Source: Candidatus Yonathbacteria bacterium RIFCSPLOWO2_01_FULL_47_33b
GTDB lineage: Bacteria; Patescibacteriota; Minisyncoccia; Phycocordibacterales; UBA1550
Length of the DNA: 52,200 nt
Reading direction: 5' to 3'
Assembly (NCBI GenBank): GCA_001823575.1
Contig: MHUW01000019.1
Location: 1-52,200, forward strand
A model generated the notes under the pieces. The model made no database searches and had not been told where the DNA came from. It saw nothing but the letters and a program-made list of their open reading frames with translations. A program made the translations under genes and the position numbers. Of the stretch, positions 39,678-48,259 are shown in pieces (the stretch's first letter is position 1; every line of letters starts with the position of its first letter).

Positions 39678-40964
39678 TTATTCTGTGAGTGTTAAATACC
39701 AATCCGAAACATTTGCCCCTGTGCGCCCGGTGTCGATATGCGAGCCAACTTTTTCAAAAAACGCATATGCCTGATTTTCTTCAAGCGCGACCAAGGGGTC
39801 CATGCCAAGCTCTTTTGCATGTGCGAGTGTCGCCTCATCAGCGATTGCTCCCGCAAATGGTGTGTTGTCCCAACCGTCTGACGTGGCACCAATAAACACT
39901 TGCCCCTTTTTAACGTGCGGCAGTGCTCCAAGTACGGCCACCTGACAGCGACCACCCTTGCCCGGCTTCTTCACGGTGACCGTTGTCTCGCCGCCAAACA
40001 GACGGCAGGTTTTTGGCTCGGTCGCCTCCAAAACCAACTGCTTGCCAATATCTTGCGCCTCTCCCTGAAGCTCCGCATTTTCGATACGCGCCGCATAGCC
40101 AAGTTGCGCAGCCGCACTTTTCATCGCTTCAAGCGCCTTCACGTTGGTGACAAATAAGAGATTATGAACACGCTCGAAATACATACTTTCTTTAGGGGTC
40201 TCAATGATTTCGCAACGAGGAATCCCGCACTTCTCGGCGATATTGTATTTACTCAAAATAGCATGGGCATCCTCCGCAGTTGTGGGGTCCATAACCGTGG
40301 GGCCCGATGCAATCATACTCATATCGTTCCCCGGAACATCCGAAAAAATGAGCGACACAACGGTTGCGGGGTATGCCATTCTTGCAAACTGCCCCCCTTG
40401 GATTCGCGAGGTGTGCTTGCGCACCGTGTTAACCTCGGCGATAGTTGCACTCTGCTCCATGAGGGACTTGGTGATTGCGGTCAGGGTGTCGCAAGAAATA
40501 TCATTCGGTAGGCACAAAAGAGAGGATCCGCCTCCAGAAATGACCGTAATCAAAAGGTCACGATCGGTGAGCCCCTCCGCAAGATCAGCAATGGACTTCG
40601 TGATTGCAATGTTCGTCTCCGAGGGAAATGGGTGGGTGCCGACTTGCGAGCGGAGTTTGCGCAGTGTTGCTCCACGTACGTCCAAAATGATTCCGTCCGT
40701 AAGGAACGCCCCGAGTTTTTCTTCAAATGCCTCGCCGGCATCAAGGGCGCATTTTCCAATCCCCACAAAAAAGATGCGCTCGTACGCGTTGAGGTGAAAT
40801 AACTGCCCACCGACCTTGAGCACCTTGCCGTCAATCTCCACTTCCGAGCGCACGACTTCTTTGGTAAGAATCGCACGATACCCCGCCTCAAGTATCTCGA
40901 GTGCGTGTTCGCGAAGCGTCGTCGTCGCAAGCTCGGCACCATTTTTGATGATTGAAAAACCCAT
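39678..40964 (-). CDS. Glycerate 2-kinase (MOFRL family)
   Basis: A 428-residue protein with an N-terminal DUF4147 domain (IFFVGIGKCALDAGEAFEE, VISGGGSSLLCLP, SDVPGNDMSMIASGPTV) and a C-terminal MOFRL domain (CRLFGGETTVTVKKPGKGGR, ATSDGWDNTPFAGAIAD). This family phosphorylates D-glycerate, usually to 2-phosphoglycerate, the substrate of the enolase encoded immediately downstream. TATTAT at 40976-40971 lies 6 bases before the ATG, implying a leaderless operon transcript through eno, the dehydrogenase and the holin-like gene. Confidence 0.92.
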   Translation of the reverse strand: MGFSIIKNGAELATTTLREHALEILEAGYRAILTKEVVRSEVEIDGKVLKVGGQLFHLNAYERIFFVGIGKCALDAGEAFEEKLGAFLTDGIILDVRGATLRKLRSQVGTHPFPSETNIAITKSIADLAEGLTDRDLLITVISGGGSSLLCLPNDISCDTLTAITKSLMEQSATIAEVNTVRKHTSRIQGGQFARMAYPATVVSLIFSDVPGNDMSMIASGPTVMDPTTAEDAHAILSKYNIAEKCGIPRCEIIETPKESMYFERVHNLLFVTNVKALEAMKSAAAQLGYAARIENAELQGEAQDIGKQLVLEATEPKTCRLFGGETTVTVKKPGKGGRCQVAVLGALPHVKKGQVFIGATSDGWDNTPFAGAIADEATLAHAKELGMDPLVALEENQAYAFFEKVGSHIDTGRTGANVSDWYLTLTE

Positions 40965-40970
40965 ACAGAT

Positions 40971-40976
40971 ATAATA
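40971..40976 (-). promoter_or_regulatory. -10 box of the glycerate kinase-enolase operon
   Basis: The minus-strand TATTAT ends 6 bases before ATG 40964, where transcription would be expected to start. Confidence 0.5.
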
Positions 40977-41030
40977 TCACACGCTTCCCTTTTGCTTAAT
41001 ACGCTATTTGCGAGAATTTTTAAAAAATGG

Positions 41031-41065
41031 TATAATGTACATATGTTCAGGCCCGGCAAACGGGC
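41031..41065 (+). promoter_or_regulatory. GT2 gene promoter and leader hairpin
   Basis: TATAAT at 41031-41036 precedes ATG 41078 by 41 bases. The leader holds a GCCCG/CGGGC hairpin (41051-41065) followed by TCTTT, which could slow translation or act as a weak attenuator. Confidence 0.5.
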
Positions 41066-41077
41066 TCTTTCATTGCT

Positions 41078-42319
41078 ATGATCGAAGCATTTTTCAACGG
41101 CATCTTATATGTATTCCTTTTTGTAACCCTCTACCTCGAGGTGTTCTTTCTCATTACCTTTTTCGAGGAGCGTGGCAACCTTACAGAAAAATCTAAGAAC
41201 AAGAAGCTTTCCTACTACCCCTCGACCACCATCATTGTTCCCTGCTGGAATGAAGAAAAGACGGTTGCGGGGACCATTCATTCGCTCTTGCGTTTAAATT
41301 ACCCCAAAAATAAACTGAACATTTTCATCGTCGACGACGGTTCGACCGACAATACGTGGGAGGTTATCCAGAAATTTGCCAACAATCCTCAAATCACGCT
41401 CATCAAAAAAGAAAATGGCGGCAAGCACACCGCCGTGAACCTCGGCATCAAGGAATCAAACTCTGAGCTTATTGGCTGCCTTGACGCAGACTCGTTTGTT
41501 GAAAAGGACGCCCTCCTCGAAATTGCCCGCGCATTTAACGAGGACAAGCTCATGATGGCCGCGACACCAATGCTTGTCGTTCACGAGCCACAGACCATGC
41601 TCCAAAAAATGCAGAAGACCGAGTACCACACGGGTGCCTTTTTGAAGCGCATGCTCTCACCACTCGACGCCATCAACGTAACCCCGGGGCCTTTTTCTAT
41701 CTTTCGTAAAGAAGTATACGAAAAGATTGGTCTCTACAAAAAAGCGCACAACACCGAAGATATGGAGTTCGCCCTCCGTATGCAGGCACACCACATGCGT
41801 ATTCGTAACGTACACACGGCGCAGGTGCACACCAAAACCCCCGACACACTCTACAAACTTTATCGTCAACGTCTTCGTTGGGCATACGGCACGATGAAGA
41901 ATACGCTCGATTATCGTTTTATGATTTTCCGTCGTGAATATGGCATCCTTGGTATGATTACCCTCCCTCTCTCGTTCTTTGGTGTCTTTATTTTCCTTTA
42001 CAATTTCGGCTTCATTGCTTTTCACTCAATACAAAGATTGCTCGAGAAAGCGATTCAAATCAGTACGACAGGTTTTTCGTTTGCTATACCACAATTTGAT
42101 TCTTTCTTTTTCAACACCGACTTTATGGCACTTCTATCATATGTCTTTCTCGGGCTTGGGCTCTTTATTATCTGGAATGGAGTGCGGCTCGCCGAGGGTC
42201 GTTTCCGTCCGACCACTGGTATCTTTTATTTCATTGTACTCTATGGTATTGTGGCACCACTCTGGTTCACTCGTGCAGTATGGAATGTACTCTTCTCAAA
42301 GGGAACTAACTGGCGATAA
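41078..42319 (+). CDS. Membrane glycosyltransferase, family 2
   Basis: A 413-residue processive-type glycosyltransferase. An N-terminal membrane helix (residues 5-27) precedes the GT-A domain. That domain has TTIIVPCWNEEKTV, IVDDGSTDNTWEV, the DAD metal site (GCLDADSF), the acceptor segment TPGPFSIFR, AHNTEDMEFALRMQ with a catalytic Glu-Asp, and QRLRWAYG, the QxxRW motif. Three or four membrane helices follow. This architecture is shared with chitin/hyaluronan/cellulose-synthase-like enzymes and PgaC. It likely builds a surface polysaccharide from a UDP-sugar; the sugar is unknown. Confidence 0.92.
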   Translation: MIEAFFNGILYVFLFVTLYLEVFFLITFFEERGNLTEKSKNKKLSYYPSTTIIVPCWNEEKTVAGTIHSLLRLNYPKNKLNIFIVDDGSTDNTWEVIQKFANNPQITLIKKENGGKHTAVNLGIKESNSELIGCLDADSFVEKDALLEIARAFNEDKLMMAATPMLVVHEPQTMLQKMQKTEYHTGAFLKRMLSPLDAINVTPGPFSIFRKEVYEKIGLYKKAHNTEDMEFALRMQAHHMRIRNVHTAQVHTKTPDTLYKLYRQRLRWAYGTMKNTLDYRFMIFRREYGILGMITLPLSFFGVFIFLYNFGFIAFHSIQRLLEKAIQISTTGFSFAIPQFDSFFFNTDFMALLSYVFLGLGLFIIWNGVRLAEGRFRPTTGIFYFIVLYGIVAPLWFTRAVWNVLFSKGTNWR

Positions 42320-42334
42320 ACCCATATAAACATT

Positions 42335-43042
42335 ATGCGCGCAAAAATTGAAACAAAAAAATACATACTCACCTTTGTTATCACAGCCATGGTATTTTTC
42401 GGTGCTCTTTTGGCGAGCAACCGCTTTGCTGAACGCCGATTGAGCGAAGTAAAGTCAATTGAAGACAAGATCTCCCTTGACCTCCTCTCGTCCGAGACAC
42501 AGTTCGCACTTCTTAAAGAATCGTCGTGTAAAGCAATCGACCACTCGACCGCATTCTCCGAGGAACTCAACTCGCTCACGCAAAAGCTTTCGTACATGGA
42601 GGACAACCTCGGCGGAGAAAACCCCGAAGTGCTTTCCCTCAAAAAATATTACTCGCTCCTCCAGATTAAAGACTCGCTCCTTGTGAAGCAGGTCAACGAA
42701 AAGTGTGGCGTAAAGCCCATCACCATCATCTACTTCTACTCCAACAAAGGCGACTGTGATGAGTGCAAGCGCGAAGGCTACGTACTCACTAAACTCCGCG
42801 AAGAATACCCTGAGCTCCGTATCTATTCGTTTGATTACAACCTCGACCTGTCGGCAGTCAAAACCCTCAAGTCAATTTATGGCGTAAAGAACACTCTTCC
42901 TGCGCTCATCATCTGGGATGAAAATTATTATGGATTCAAGAGCGCTACGGATATCGAAAAAATCGTCCCCCAATTAAAACGCCTTCGTGAAGCACGCGAA
43001 AAGGCAGCACAAACAAAGACCGCAACGAGTACGAAAAAATAA
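42335..43042 (+). CDS. Membrane-anchored thioredoxin-like protein
   Basis: A 235-residue protein with an N-terminal membrane helix (about 10-27), a coiled-coil-like segment to about 115 and a thioredoxin-like domain. In that domain ITIIYFYSNKGDCDECKREG has a CxxC at the end of the first strand, and NTLPALIIWDE resembles the cis-Pro strand. It faces the outside of the membrane if the helix is an anchor. It follows the glycosyltransferase gene by 15 bases and is probably co-transcribed. It may act as a disulfide reductase or partner of the polysaccharide machinery (inference). Confidence 0.7.
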   Translation: MRAKIETKKYILTFVITAMVFFGALLASNRFAERRLSEVKSIEDKISLDLLSSETQFALLKESSCKAIDHSTAFSEELNSLTQKLSYMEDNLGGENPEVLSLKKYYSLLQIKDSLLVKQVNEKCGVKPITIIYFYSNKGDCDECKREGYVLTKLREEYPELRIYSFDYNLDLSAVKTLKSIYGVKNTLPALIIWDENYYGFKSATDIEKIVPQLKRLREAREKAAQTKTATSTKK

Positions 43043-43049
43043 ATTAAAG

Positions 43050-43083
43050 AACCGCCGCGAGTCATAGAGACTCACGGCGGTTT
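43050..43083. terminator. Shared terminator between converging genes
   Basis: ACCGCCGCGAGTC and GACTCACGGCGGT pair with one mismatch around a short loop. T-rich sequence flanks both sides, so it can end both the plus-strand operon and the minus-strand gene at 43090. Confidence 0.75.
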
Positions 43084-43089
43084 AATTAT

Positions 43090-43539
43090 TTACCCCGGAA
43101 CAGAGGTTTTAGAACAAAACACGTTGCTATCATACGTGATGTCCGGAAGGAAATCCTCGGGTAATGCATATGCGTGACTGACAACCCATGCTATTCGTGA
43201 TAACATTGGGTGCTCACTCGTAGCAGTGACCCAGCCACACCAAGGACATCTGACCTTAGATGTTTCAATCAGACGCTCCTTGTCATTTTCACAAAAGAAT
43301 TTCCACTCTGCAATCGAGCTTGTTTTTCTACACTGGTCACGTTCACACGTAACACCCTGAAGCAACAGAGTTTTATCCCATTCGATCCTCAAGCGATAGA
43401 GATGTCGGTCTGCACAAACCATCAGGCCATCATGCCCCCTAGCGAGATGGTGGTCACGGTCATTAAGCTGTTCCACCATCTGATGGGCGATTTCAGCGAG
43501 TTTCATGTCTACTTCTTTGCTGCTGAGCACCTCAGACAT
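43090..43539 (-). CDS. Cys-rich protein of unknown function
   Basis: A 149-residue protein with paired cysteines: TCERDQC, FFCEN and RCPWCGWVT, spaced like a zinc-ribbon. The N-terminal part is helical and His-rich (DRDHHLARGHDG). I do not recognise a family. AAAGGAG is the ribosome binding site, giving ATG 43539 (ATG 43542 is an alternative). Strong Shine-Dalgarno use sets it with the accessory genes rather than with the leaderless core genes. Confidence 0.55.
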   Translation of the reverse strand: MSEVLSSKEVDMKLAEIAHQMVEQLNDRDHHLARGHDGLMVCADRHLYRLRIEWDKTLLLQGVTCERDQCRKTSSIAEWKFFCENDKERLIETSKVRCPWCGWVTATSEHPMLSRIAWVVSHAYALPEDFLPDITYDSNVFCSKTSVPG

Positions 43540-43598
43540 CATATCTCTCCTTTTAAAAGTCCAAAAACCCTGACAGGAATAATATCACGCACTCCTGG

Positions 43599-43646
43599 AA
43601 ATGCAATACCGCCACGAATTGTTCAACTCGTGGCGGTATTGCATTT
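43599..43646. terminator. Long hairpin with 19-base perfect stem
   Basis: The arm at 43599-43617 (starting AAATGCAATACC) pairs perfectly with 43628-43646 around a 10-base loop. It lies just after the muramidase-like stop and probably ends that transcript, although the T-run is short (TTT). Confidence 0.7.
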
Positions 43647-43661
43647 TCCCCTATTTAAATC

Positions 43662-44207
43662 TTACGCCCTGTCTTTGTTAACTTCAGTTTTCTCAATGAG
43701 TTCCATAAACTCAAGCACCTCGCCAGTATATGTTGGAACAACTGAGCCGTTGTAGTGGTGGAGCTTTTCCTCGGTGGTTGTGCCGTTGTAGTAGCGTGAG
43801 GTGACAGGATTATTCCCGCCCAAGTTATGCGCCACCGTTTCAATAGCCGCGTCCCATGATTTGAACTTTACGATCTTACATGAGCCCCATCCGAATGGAT
43901 TGTACCCGCAGGCAAACTTACCACCAGTAGATTCCTTAATCGCAATCGCGGGCAAAAGGCGCCAGTCGAGACCATTCTTCTCTGCCTCAGCAACGAACTT
44001 CGCTCCGTGCCCCTCAAGAGGCATACCACGCTTAGCAAAGTAAGCATCAATCTTGCCAGCACGTTCTTCTGCAAGCGATACCGACTCCTCTACTACGGCG
44101 TAGTTCGAAAAGAGGTTCATCTCATATAACATCGCGAATGGTGAGCTGGCGGTAAAAAAAGGAAGCAGCACGAGCCCACGAGCGAATTGTATTGTTTGTT
44201 TTTTCAT
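43662..44207 (-). CDS. Exported muramidase/transglycosylase-like protein
   Basis: A 181-residue protein with an N-terminal signal or anchor (about residues 7-26). The domain LLPAIAIKESTGGKFACGYNPFGWGSCKIV has the helix plus catalytic Glu (in IKEST) and NPFGWG of glucosaminidase/lysozyme-like folds. FKSWDAAIETVAHNLGG, then SRYYNGTTTEEKLHHYNG, completes the family pattern. It should cleave peptidoglycan glycan strands outside the membrane. It has an unusual leader with an attenuator-like hairpin. Confidence 0.82.
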   Translation of the reverse strand: MKKQTIQFARGLVLLPFFTASSPFAMLYEMNLFSNYAVVEESVSLAEERAGKIDAYFAKRGMPLEGHGAKFVAEAEKNGLDWRLLPAIAIKESTGGKFACGYNPFGWGSCKIVKFKSWDAAIETVAHNLGGNNPVTSRYYNGTTTEEKLHHYNGSVVPTYTGEVLEFMELIEKTEVNKDRA

Positions 44208-44349
44208 AGAATGGCAATGTGTGCTTTGCCGAACGCCGTGTTTGTATATCGCCCAAGAACTTCTTTAAAGAAAAAGGCACCTAACGAAAGGTGCACTTAC
44301 TCTTCATTGACGATAGGTCTATACTAGCATAGTCGAGCCAAAAAGTCAA
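44208..44349 (-). promoter_or_regulatory. Promoter and attenuator-like leader of the muramidase-like gene
   Basis: TTGACT (44349-44344) and TAGTAT (44326-44321) are 17 bases apart. About 25 bases into the transcript GCACCT (44294-44289) and AGGTGC (44282-44277) form a hairpin followed by a T-rich run, then come CTTGGGCGAT and ACAAAC before the ATG. The same words occur in the same order in the murB leader. Confidence 0.6.
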
Positions 44350-44370
44350 GCATTTTGACCGGTTTTTAGA

Positions 44371-44422
44371 GGGTATTTTCTAAAAAATTGGTAAAATACC
44401 CTTGTTTAACAAGGGTATTTTA
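44371..44422 (-). terminator. Three-arm terminator after the DUF1653 gene
   Basis: TAAAATACCCTTGTT (44392-44406) pairs with AACAAGGGTATTTTA (44408-44422), and the minus strand continues into TTTTTT. A third arm GGGTATTTT at 44371-44379 can pair with the same AAAATACCC, so two hairpins exclude each other. Confidence 0.7.
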
Positions 44423-44465
44423 GGAGAGGCCTTTACAAGTACATTTTGGTGTTTTGTCGTCCAAA

Positions 44466-44687
44466 TCAGCCATTGACCCCTAAAAACTGAAACCTTGGTG
44501 TCTTTTTACCAGCCACCTCAACCTCCTCCAAAAACATAGCAAGAGGTCTAACCCAAAGCCCTTTTTCACCATAAAGTGCTTGGTAAACTACCATCTTTTC
44601 GAGCGTTTCGCTGTGCTCTGCCACACCCAACACCCGATATTGGTGCCCTTTATGGTGTTCGTAGATACCTGGCTGTATGGTTCTCAT
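44466..44687 (-). CDS. DUF1653-domain protein
   Basis: A 73-residue protein matching the DUF1653 pattern: PGIYEHHKGHQYRVLGVAEH, SETLEKMVVYQALYGEKGLW and VRPLAMFLEEV. The family is widespread and uncharacterised. It is the last gene of the secA, deaminase, MazG-like, DUF1653 string, 2 bases after the MazG-like gene. Confidence 0.9.
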   Translation of the reverse strand: MRTIQPGIYEHHKGHQYRVLGVAEHSETLEKMVVYQALYGEKGLWVRPLAMFLEEVEVAGKKTPRFQFLGVNG

Positions 44688-44689
44688 AA

Positions 44690-44992
44690 TTATGATTCAT
44701 CTAAAATGATACGTTTTTCAAACCTCCCTCGCTCTTCTGCTTTCCTTTCTTGTTCGACCGCGAGTGCTTCTTTATTAAAACCCTTGTGTGTCATTATGGC
44801 GTCCAGTACCTCGGCGATGTCCGCAAGTTCCTCAATACTCTCTGCTTCCAAAAATTCCGCGACCTCTTCATTTAGCTTCTCTTTGAGCTTTGCCCAATAT
44901 TCCGCCTCGTCGGCAATATGAAAAACCGCCTTCTCCCCTTTCGCTTCGATGCGCTCAATTATTTTATCGCGTACGAGTTTATGGTAGTACAT
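44690..44992 (-). CDS. MazG-superfamily (phosphoribosyl-ATP pyrophosphohydrolase-like) protein
   Basis: A 100-residue protein beginning YHKLVRDKIIERIEAKG, with LNEEVAEFLEAESIEELADI and AEVLDAI forming the E-x-x-E...E-x-x-D metal motif of all-alpha NTP pyrophosphatases. Its likely role is to hydrolyse unwanted nucleoside triphosphates. It sits beside a deoxycytidylate-deaminase-like gene, which fits nucleotide-pool cleaning. Confidence 0.88.
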   Translation of the reverse strand: MYYHKLVRDKIIERIEAKGEKAVFHIADEAEYWAKLKEKLNEEVAEFLEAESIEELADIAEVLDAIMTHKGFNKEALAVEQERKAEERGRFEKRIILDES

Positions 44993-45016
44993 ATTTTACC
45001 CTTATATTATAGTTCC

Positions 45017-45478
45017 TTACAAAGAGGACTGGTAGGACAGCTTGTTGTATTCGTCGGTAGGATATTCAATAATTCCTTCCTCGTGCCACAAAGCGAAGGT
45101 TGCAATACCGGCATCAAGCGCCAACCTGCTGCACACCGTGCAATATGGTTTGCCTGATTTCTTGATATTTCCATTTTCGTCAACCCTTACAAAATAGAGT
45201 CTTGATCCTTGTATCTTTTCAGGATTACTTTTTAACGCGCCCATGATTGCGCGCCATTCGGCATGTACACAACTGCTTGGTCCAGGTTCATTGCCACAGA
45301 TTCGTCCTTCTTTTTTATCCAAAGGGGGCGCATTGTACCCTTCTCCGATTATTTCACCGTCACAGACAATTACCGTTCCACATTTTGTCTCAAGACACAG
45401 GGCCTTTTCAGCAACGCGCGCTGCTCTCCTCATCCAACCTATCGCGTCCTTTTCCTGTTGCCCTGTTAGGTATTCCAT
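45017..45478 (-). CDS. Cytidine/deoxycytidylate deaminase-family protein
   Basis: A 153-residue zinc deaminase. CVHAEWRAIMGAL supplies the zinc His and proton-shuttling Glu, and KPYCTVCSRLALDAGI the two zinc Cys. The overall length resembles dCMP deaminase or related tRNA/antibiotic deaminases. The substrate is not certain. It follows secA by 7 bases and precedes the MazG-like gene. Confidence 0.88.
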   Translation of the reverse strand: MEYLTGQQEKDAIGWMRRAARVAEKALCLETKCGTVIVCDGEIIGEGYNAPPLDKKEGRICGNEPGPSSCVHAEWRAIMGALKSNPEKIQGSRLYFVRVDENGNIKKSGKPYCTVCSRLALDAGIATFALWHEEGIIEYPTDEYNKLSYQSSL

Positions 45479-45485
45479 ATCCCTA

Positions 45486-47987
45486 TTACGCTCCGTGGCA
45501 GTGTTTGTATTTTTTGCCGCTACCGCAGGTGCAGGGGTCGTTGCGTCCTATTTTTTCTACATGGATAGGTTCTGCTGTAGGTTTCTCACTCTCTCCCCCG
45601 CCAATCTCGAGCGCTTGTTTGACAACCTTGCGTGCTTGTTCTTCCTCTTTTACAAAAGCGCCGGCACCAATAGTAGGAAGTATGCGAAGAATCTCGCCTT
45701 GTACCGACTCTTTCATTTCGCGGAACATACGGAGTCCCTCTTTTTTGTATTCAACGAGCGGTTCGCGCTGACCATAGGCACGAAGGTTGACCGAGGATTT
45801 CATGTACTCCATTGACTCGAGATGCTCCATCCACATCATATCAATGACCTGCAAAATGAGACGTTTGACTGCGCGATAAAATTCCTCTTCACCAATCGCG
45901 GCAATCTTTTGGTCAATATGCGCAAGTATTTCTGGATTACCCGCAACTATCTCGGCAAGGTATGCTTTCGCGCCTGATTCTGCAGAATCATGCCGCGCAG
46001 TGTCCGTTGAAGCGCGGGCCCCCTCGTTCATAAGCACCTCGCGACGAGCACCGTACACGTAGGCGCGCTGCTGGGTCATGACGTCATCGTACGAAAGCAC
46101 GTGCTTGCGGGCATCAAAATGGAAACCTTCTATTTTCTCCTGCGCGGTCTCAAGCGAACGAGAAATGAGTTTGTTTTGAATGGCTTCGTCCTCGGGGATA
46201 CCCAGTTTGCCCATCATGTTTTTAACGACATCAGACGCAAAAACCCGCATTAAGCTATCTTCCATTGAGACAAAGAATTGCGTCTCTCCTGGGTCACCCT
46301 GGCGGCCTGCACGGCCACGCAGCTGGTTGTCGATGCGTCGCGCCTCGTGACGCTCGGTACCAAGCACAAAAAGTCCGCCGAGGTCCTTGATCTCCTCTGC
46401 TTCTTCGCGCGAGCCCGGATTACCACCAAGCTTGATATCCACACCACGACCTGCCATGTTGGTTGCAATAACCACCCCACCCTTGCGGCCTGCTTGTGCG
46501 ATGATTTCACCTTCGCGTTCATGATTTTTTGCATTCAACACCTCGTGTCGCACCCCTTCACGCTTGAGGTATTCTGAAAGGAGTTCGTTCTTTTCAATAG
46601 AGACCGTACCAATGAGCACTGGCTGTCCTTTTGTATTAAGCTCCTTAACCTTGCGCGCAATAGCCTGGAACTTGCCTCGTTCTGTCTGAAAAATAAGATC
46701 ATCACGATCAATACGCGCTACCCCACGATTGGTAGGAACTTTGACCACCTCGAGTCCATACACTTTAAAAAATTCTTCACTCGAGGTCTCGGCCGTACCG
46801 GTCATACCCGCAAGCTTTTCATAGAGGCGGAAGTAGTTTTGGAAGGTAATAGACGCAAAAGTGCGTGACTCCTGCTGGATTTTAACCCCCTCTTTTGCTT
46901 CGACTGCTTGATGGAGTCCTTCTGACCAGCGGCGACCTGGCTGCATACGGCCCGTAAACTCATCAACAATCATTACCTCACCCTCGCGCACCACGTACTC
47001 TTTGTCACGATGGAAAAGTGCTTGCGCTCGTACCGCCGTCTCTAAATGATGCACATACTTTACGCCGCGTTCAGTATAAATATTATCAATGCCCAAAAGC
47101 TCCTCGGCTTTGTTGATGCCTTCATCGGTGAGCTGTACTGCTTTGAGTTTCTCGTCCACCGTATAGTGCTCCCCTTCTTTAAGCTTGGCGGCAATCCCGG
47201 CAAATACTTCATAAAGGTTTTCTGCATCACCTGATGGTGCTGAGATAATGAGCGGGGTGCGTGCCTCGTCGATTAAAATCGAGTCGATCTCGTCCACGAT
47301 TGCGTAGTGGTACTCACGCTGAGCAAGGTCCTCGGGAGCGTATGCAATATTGTCACGCAAATAATCAAAACCAAATTCATTGTTGGTGCCGTAGGTAATA
47401 TCCGCAGCATACGCCTCGCGCTTTGAACACGGGCGCATAAATTCGTGAATAACTTTAAACGAACCTACTTCATCACGCTCGGCATCCTTGTCTTTGTGCT
47501 CGGGGTCGTAGAGATATGATGAGTCGTGATTGAGCACCCCCGTTGAGAGACCGAGGAATGCATAGATCTGCCCCATCCATGTCGCATCACGACGTGAGAG
47601 ATAGTCGTTCACGGTGACGACATGCACTCCTTTCCCCGTGATTGCATTTACATACGCAGGGAGGGTTGCGACAAGGGTCTTTCCTTCGCCCGTCATCATC
47701 TCGGCAATCTTGCCCTCATGGAGTGCAAGCCCGCCCATGAGCTGCACATCGTAGTGGCGCTGACCAAGAGTTCTCTGTGATGCTTCACGAACTACGGCAA
47801 ACGCCTCGGGGAGAATATCGTCTATCTTTGCGCCCGCCTCAAGACGCTCCCTGAATTCTGACGTTTTCTGGCGGAGGGCTCCATCGGAAAGGGCCTGCAT
47901 TGACGGCTCGAAATTATTGATCTTTTGCACAATTGGAAGATAGCGCTTGGTTGTGTCGCCTCCAAATATAGATGTAAAAAATGACAT
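45486..47987 (-). CDS. secA: Preprotein translocase ATPase SecA
   Basis: An 833-residue motor that pushes unfolded preproteins through SecYEG. Walker A is [14 protein letters not shown] (near residue 100), with [20 protein letters not shown] as the DEAD motif. [17 protein letters not shown] and [18 protein letters not shown] form the second ATPase half. The C-terminal SEC-C zinc motif [20 protein letters not shown] is intact. TAAACT at 47999-47994 stands 6 bases before the ATG. Confidence 0.97.
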   Translation of the reverse strand: MSFFTSIFGGDTTKRYLPIVQKINNFEPSMQALSDGALRQKTSEFRERLEAGAKIDDILPEAFAVVREASQRTLGQRHYDVQLMGGLALHEGKIAEMMTGEGKTLVATLPAYVNAITGKGVHVVTVNDYLSRRDATWMGQIYAFLGLSTGVLNHDSSYLYDPEHKDKDAERDEVGSFKVIHEFMRPCSKREAYAADITYGTNNEFGFDYLRDNIAYAPEDLAQREYHYAIVDEIDSILIDEARTPLIISAPSGDAENLYEVFAGIAAKLKEGEHYTVDEKLKAVQLTDEGINKAEELLGIDNIYTERGVKYVHHLETAVRAQALFHRDKEYVVREGEVMIVDEFTGRMQPGRRWSEGLHQAVEAKEGVKIQQESRTFASITFQNYFRLYEKLAGMTGTAETSSEEFFKVYGLEVVKVPTNRGVARIDRDDLIFQTERGKFQAIARKVKELNTKGQPVLIGTVSIEKNELLSEYLKREGVRHEVLNAKNHEREGEIIAQAGRKGGVVIATNMAGRGVDIKLGGNPGSREEAEEIKDLGGLFVLGTERHEARRIDNQLRGRAGRQGDPGETQFFVSMEDSLMRVFASDVVKNMMGKLGIPEDEAIQNKLISRSLETAQEKIEGFHFDARKHVLSYDDVMTQQRAYVYGARREVLMNEGARASTDTARHDSAESGAKAYLAEIVAGNPEILAHIDQKIAAIGEEEFYRAVKRLILQVIDMMWMEHLESMEYMKSSVNLRAYGQREPLVEYKKEGLRMFREMKESVQGEILRILPTIGAGAFVKEEEQARKVVKQALEIGGGESEKPTAEPIHVEKIGRNDPCTCGSGKKYKHCHGA

Positions 47988-48020
47988 AGGGGTAGTTTAG
48001 CATAAAAAACGACCCCCGCC

Positions 48021-48076
48021 GAGCCTTACAAAGGACCGCCCTTCGTATCTACGAAGGGCGGTCCTTTGTAAGGCTC
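48021..48076. repeat. Perfect 27-base inverted repeat upstream of secA
   Basis: 48021-48047 (starting GAGCCTTACAAAGG) is the exact reverse complement of 48050-48076, with a two-base loop. It lies between the H1-like gene's terminator and secA. No T-run follows, so termination alone does not explain it. Confidence 0.8.
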
Positions 48077-48092
48077 TCAGCCCTCCCTAAAA

Positions 48093-48136
48093 AGCAAAAA
48101 CCCCATCCAACTAATATAGTCGGAGGGGTTTTTGCT
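48093..48136 (-). terminator. Terminator after the H1-like gene
   Basis: AGCAAAAACCCC and GGGGTTTTTGCT are perfect arms, with T-rich sequence on both strands. It lies 9 bases after the stop at 48146. Confidence 0.75.
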
Positions 48137-48145
48137 AAAGCGATA

Positions 48146-48259
48146 TTATGCACGCTTCTTTGCAGTCTTCTTTGCTACCTTCTTTTTTGCTACTTTCTTT
48201 ACTGCCTTCTTTACAGCCTTCTTAGCTGTCTTCTTTGCTACCTTCTTTTTTGCTGCCAT
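48146..48259 (-). CDS. 37-residue Lys/Ala repeat protein, histone-H1-like
   Basis: ATG 48259 opens a 37-codon frame made of Lys-Lys, Ala, Val and Thr only, in repeats of the AKKTAKKAVKK kind, ending KKRA. It resembles the basic tails of bacterial histone-H1-like (HctA/Hc1) and AlgP proteins. It would bind DNA or RNA through charge. It has its own terminator. Without a folded domain it could only act as a counter-ion-like chromatin or RNA protein (inference). The frame being free of stops in such a repeat is supported by the clear start and terminator. Confidence 0.65.
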   Translation of the reverse strand: MAAKKKVAKKTAKKAVKKAVKKVAKKKVAKKTAKKRA

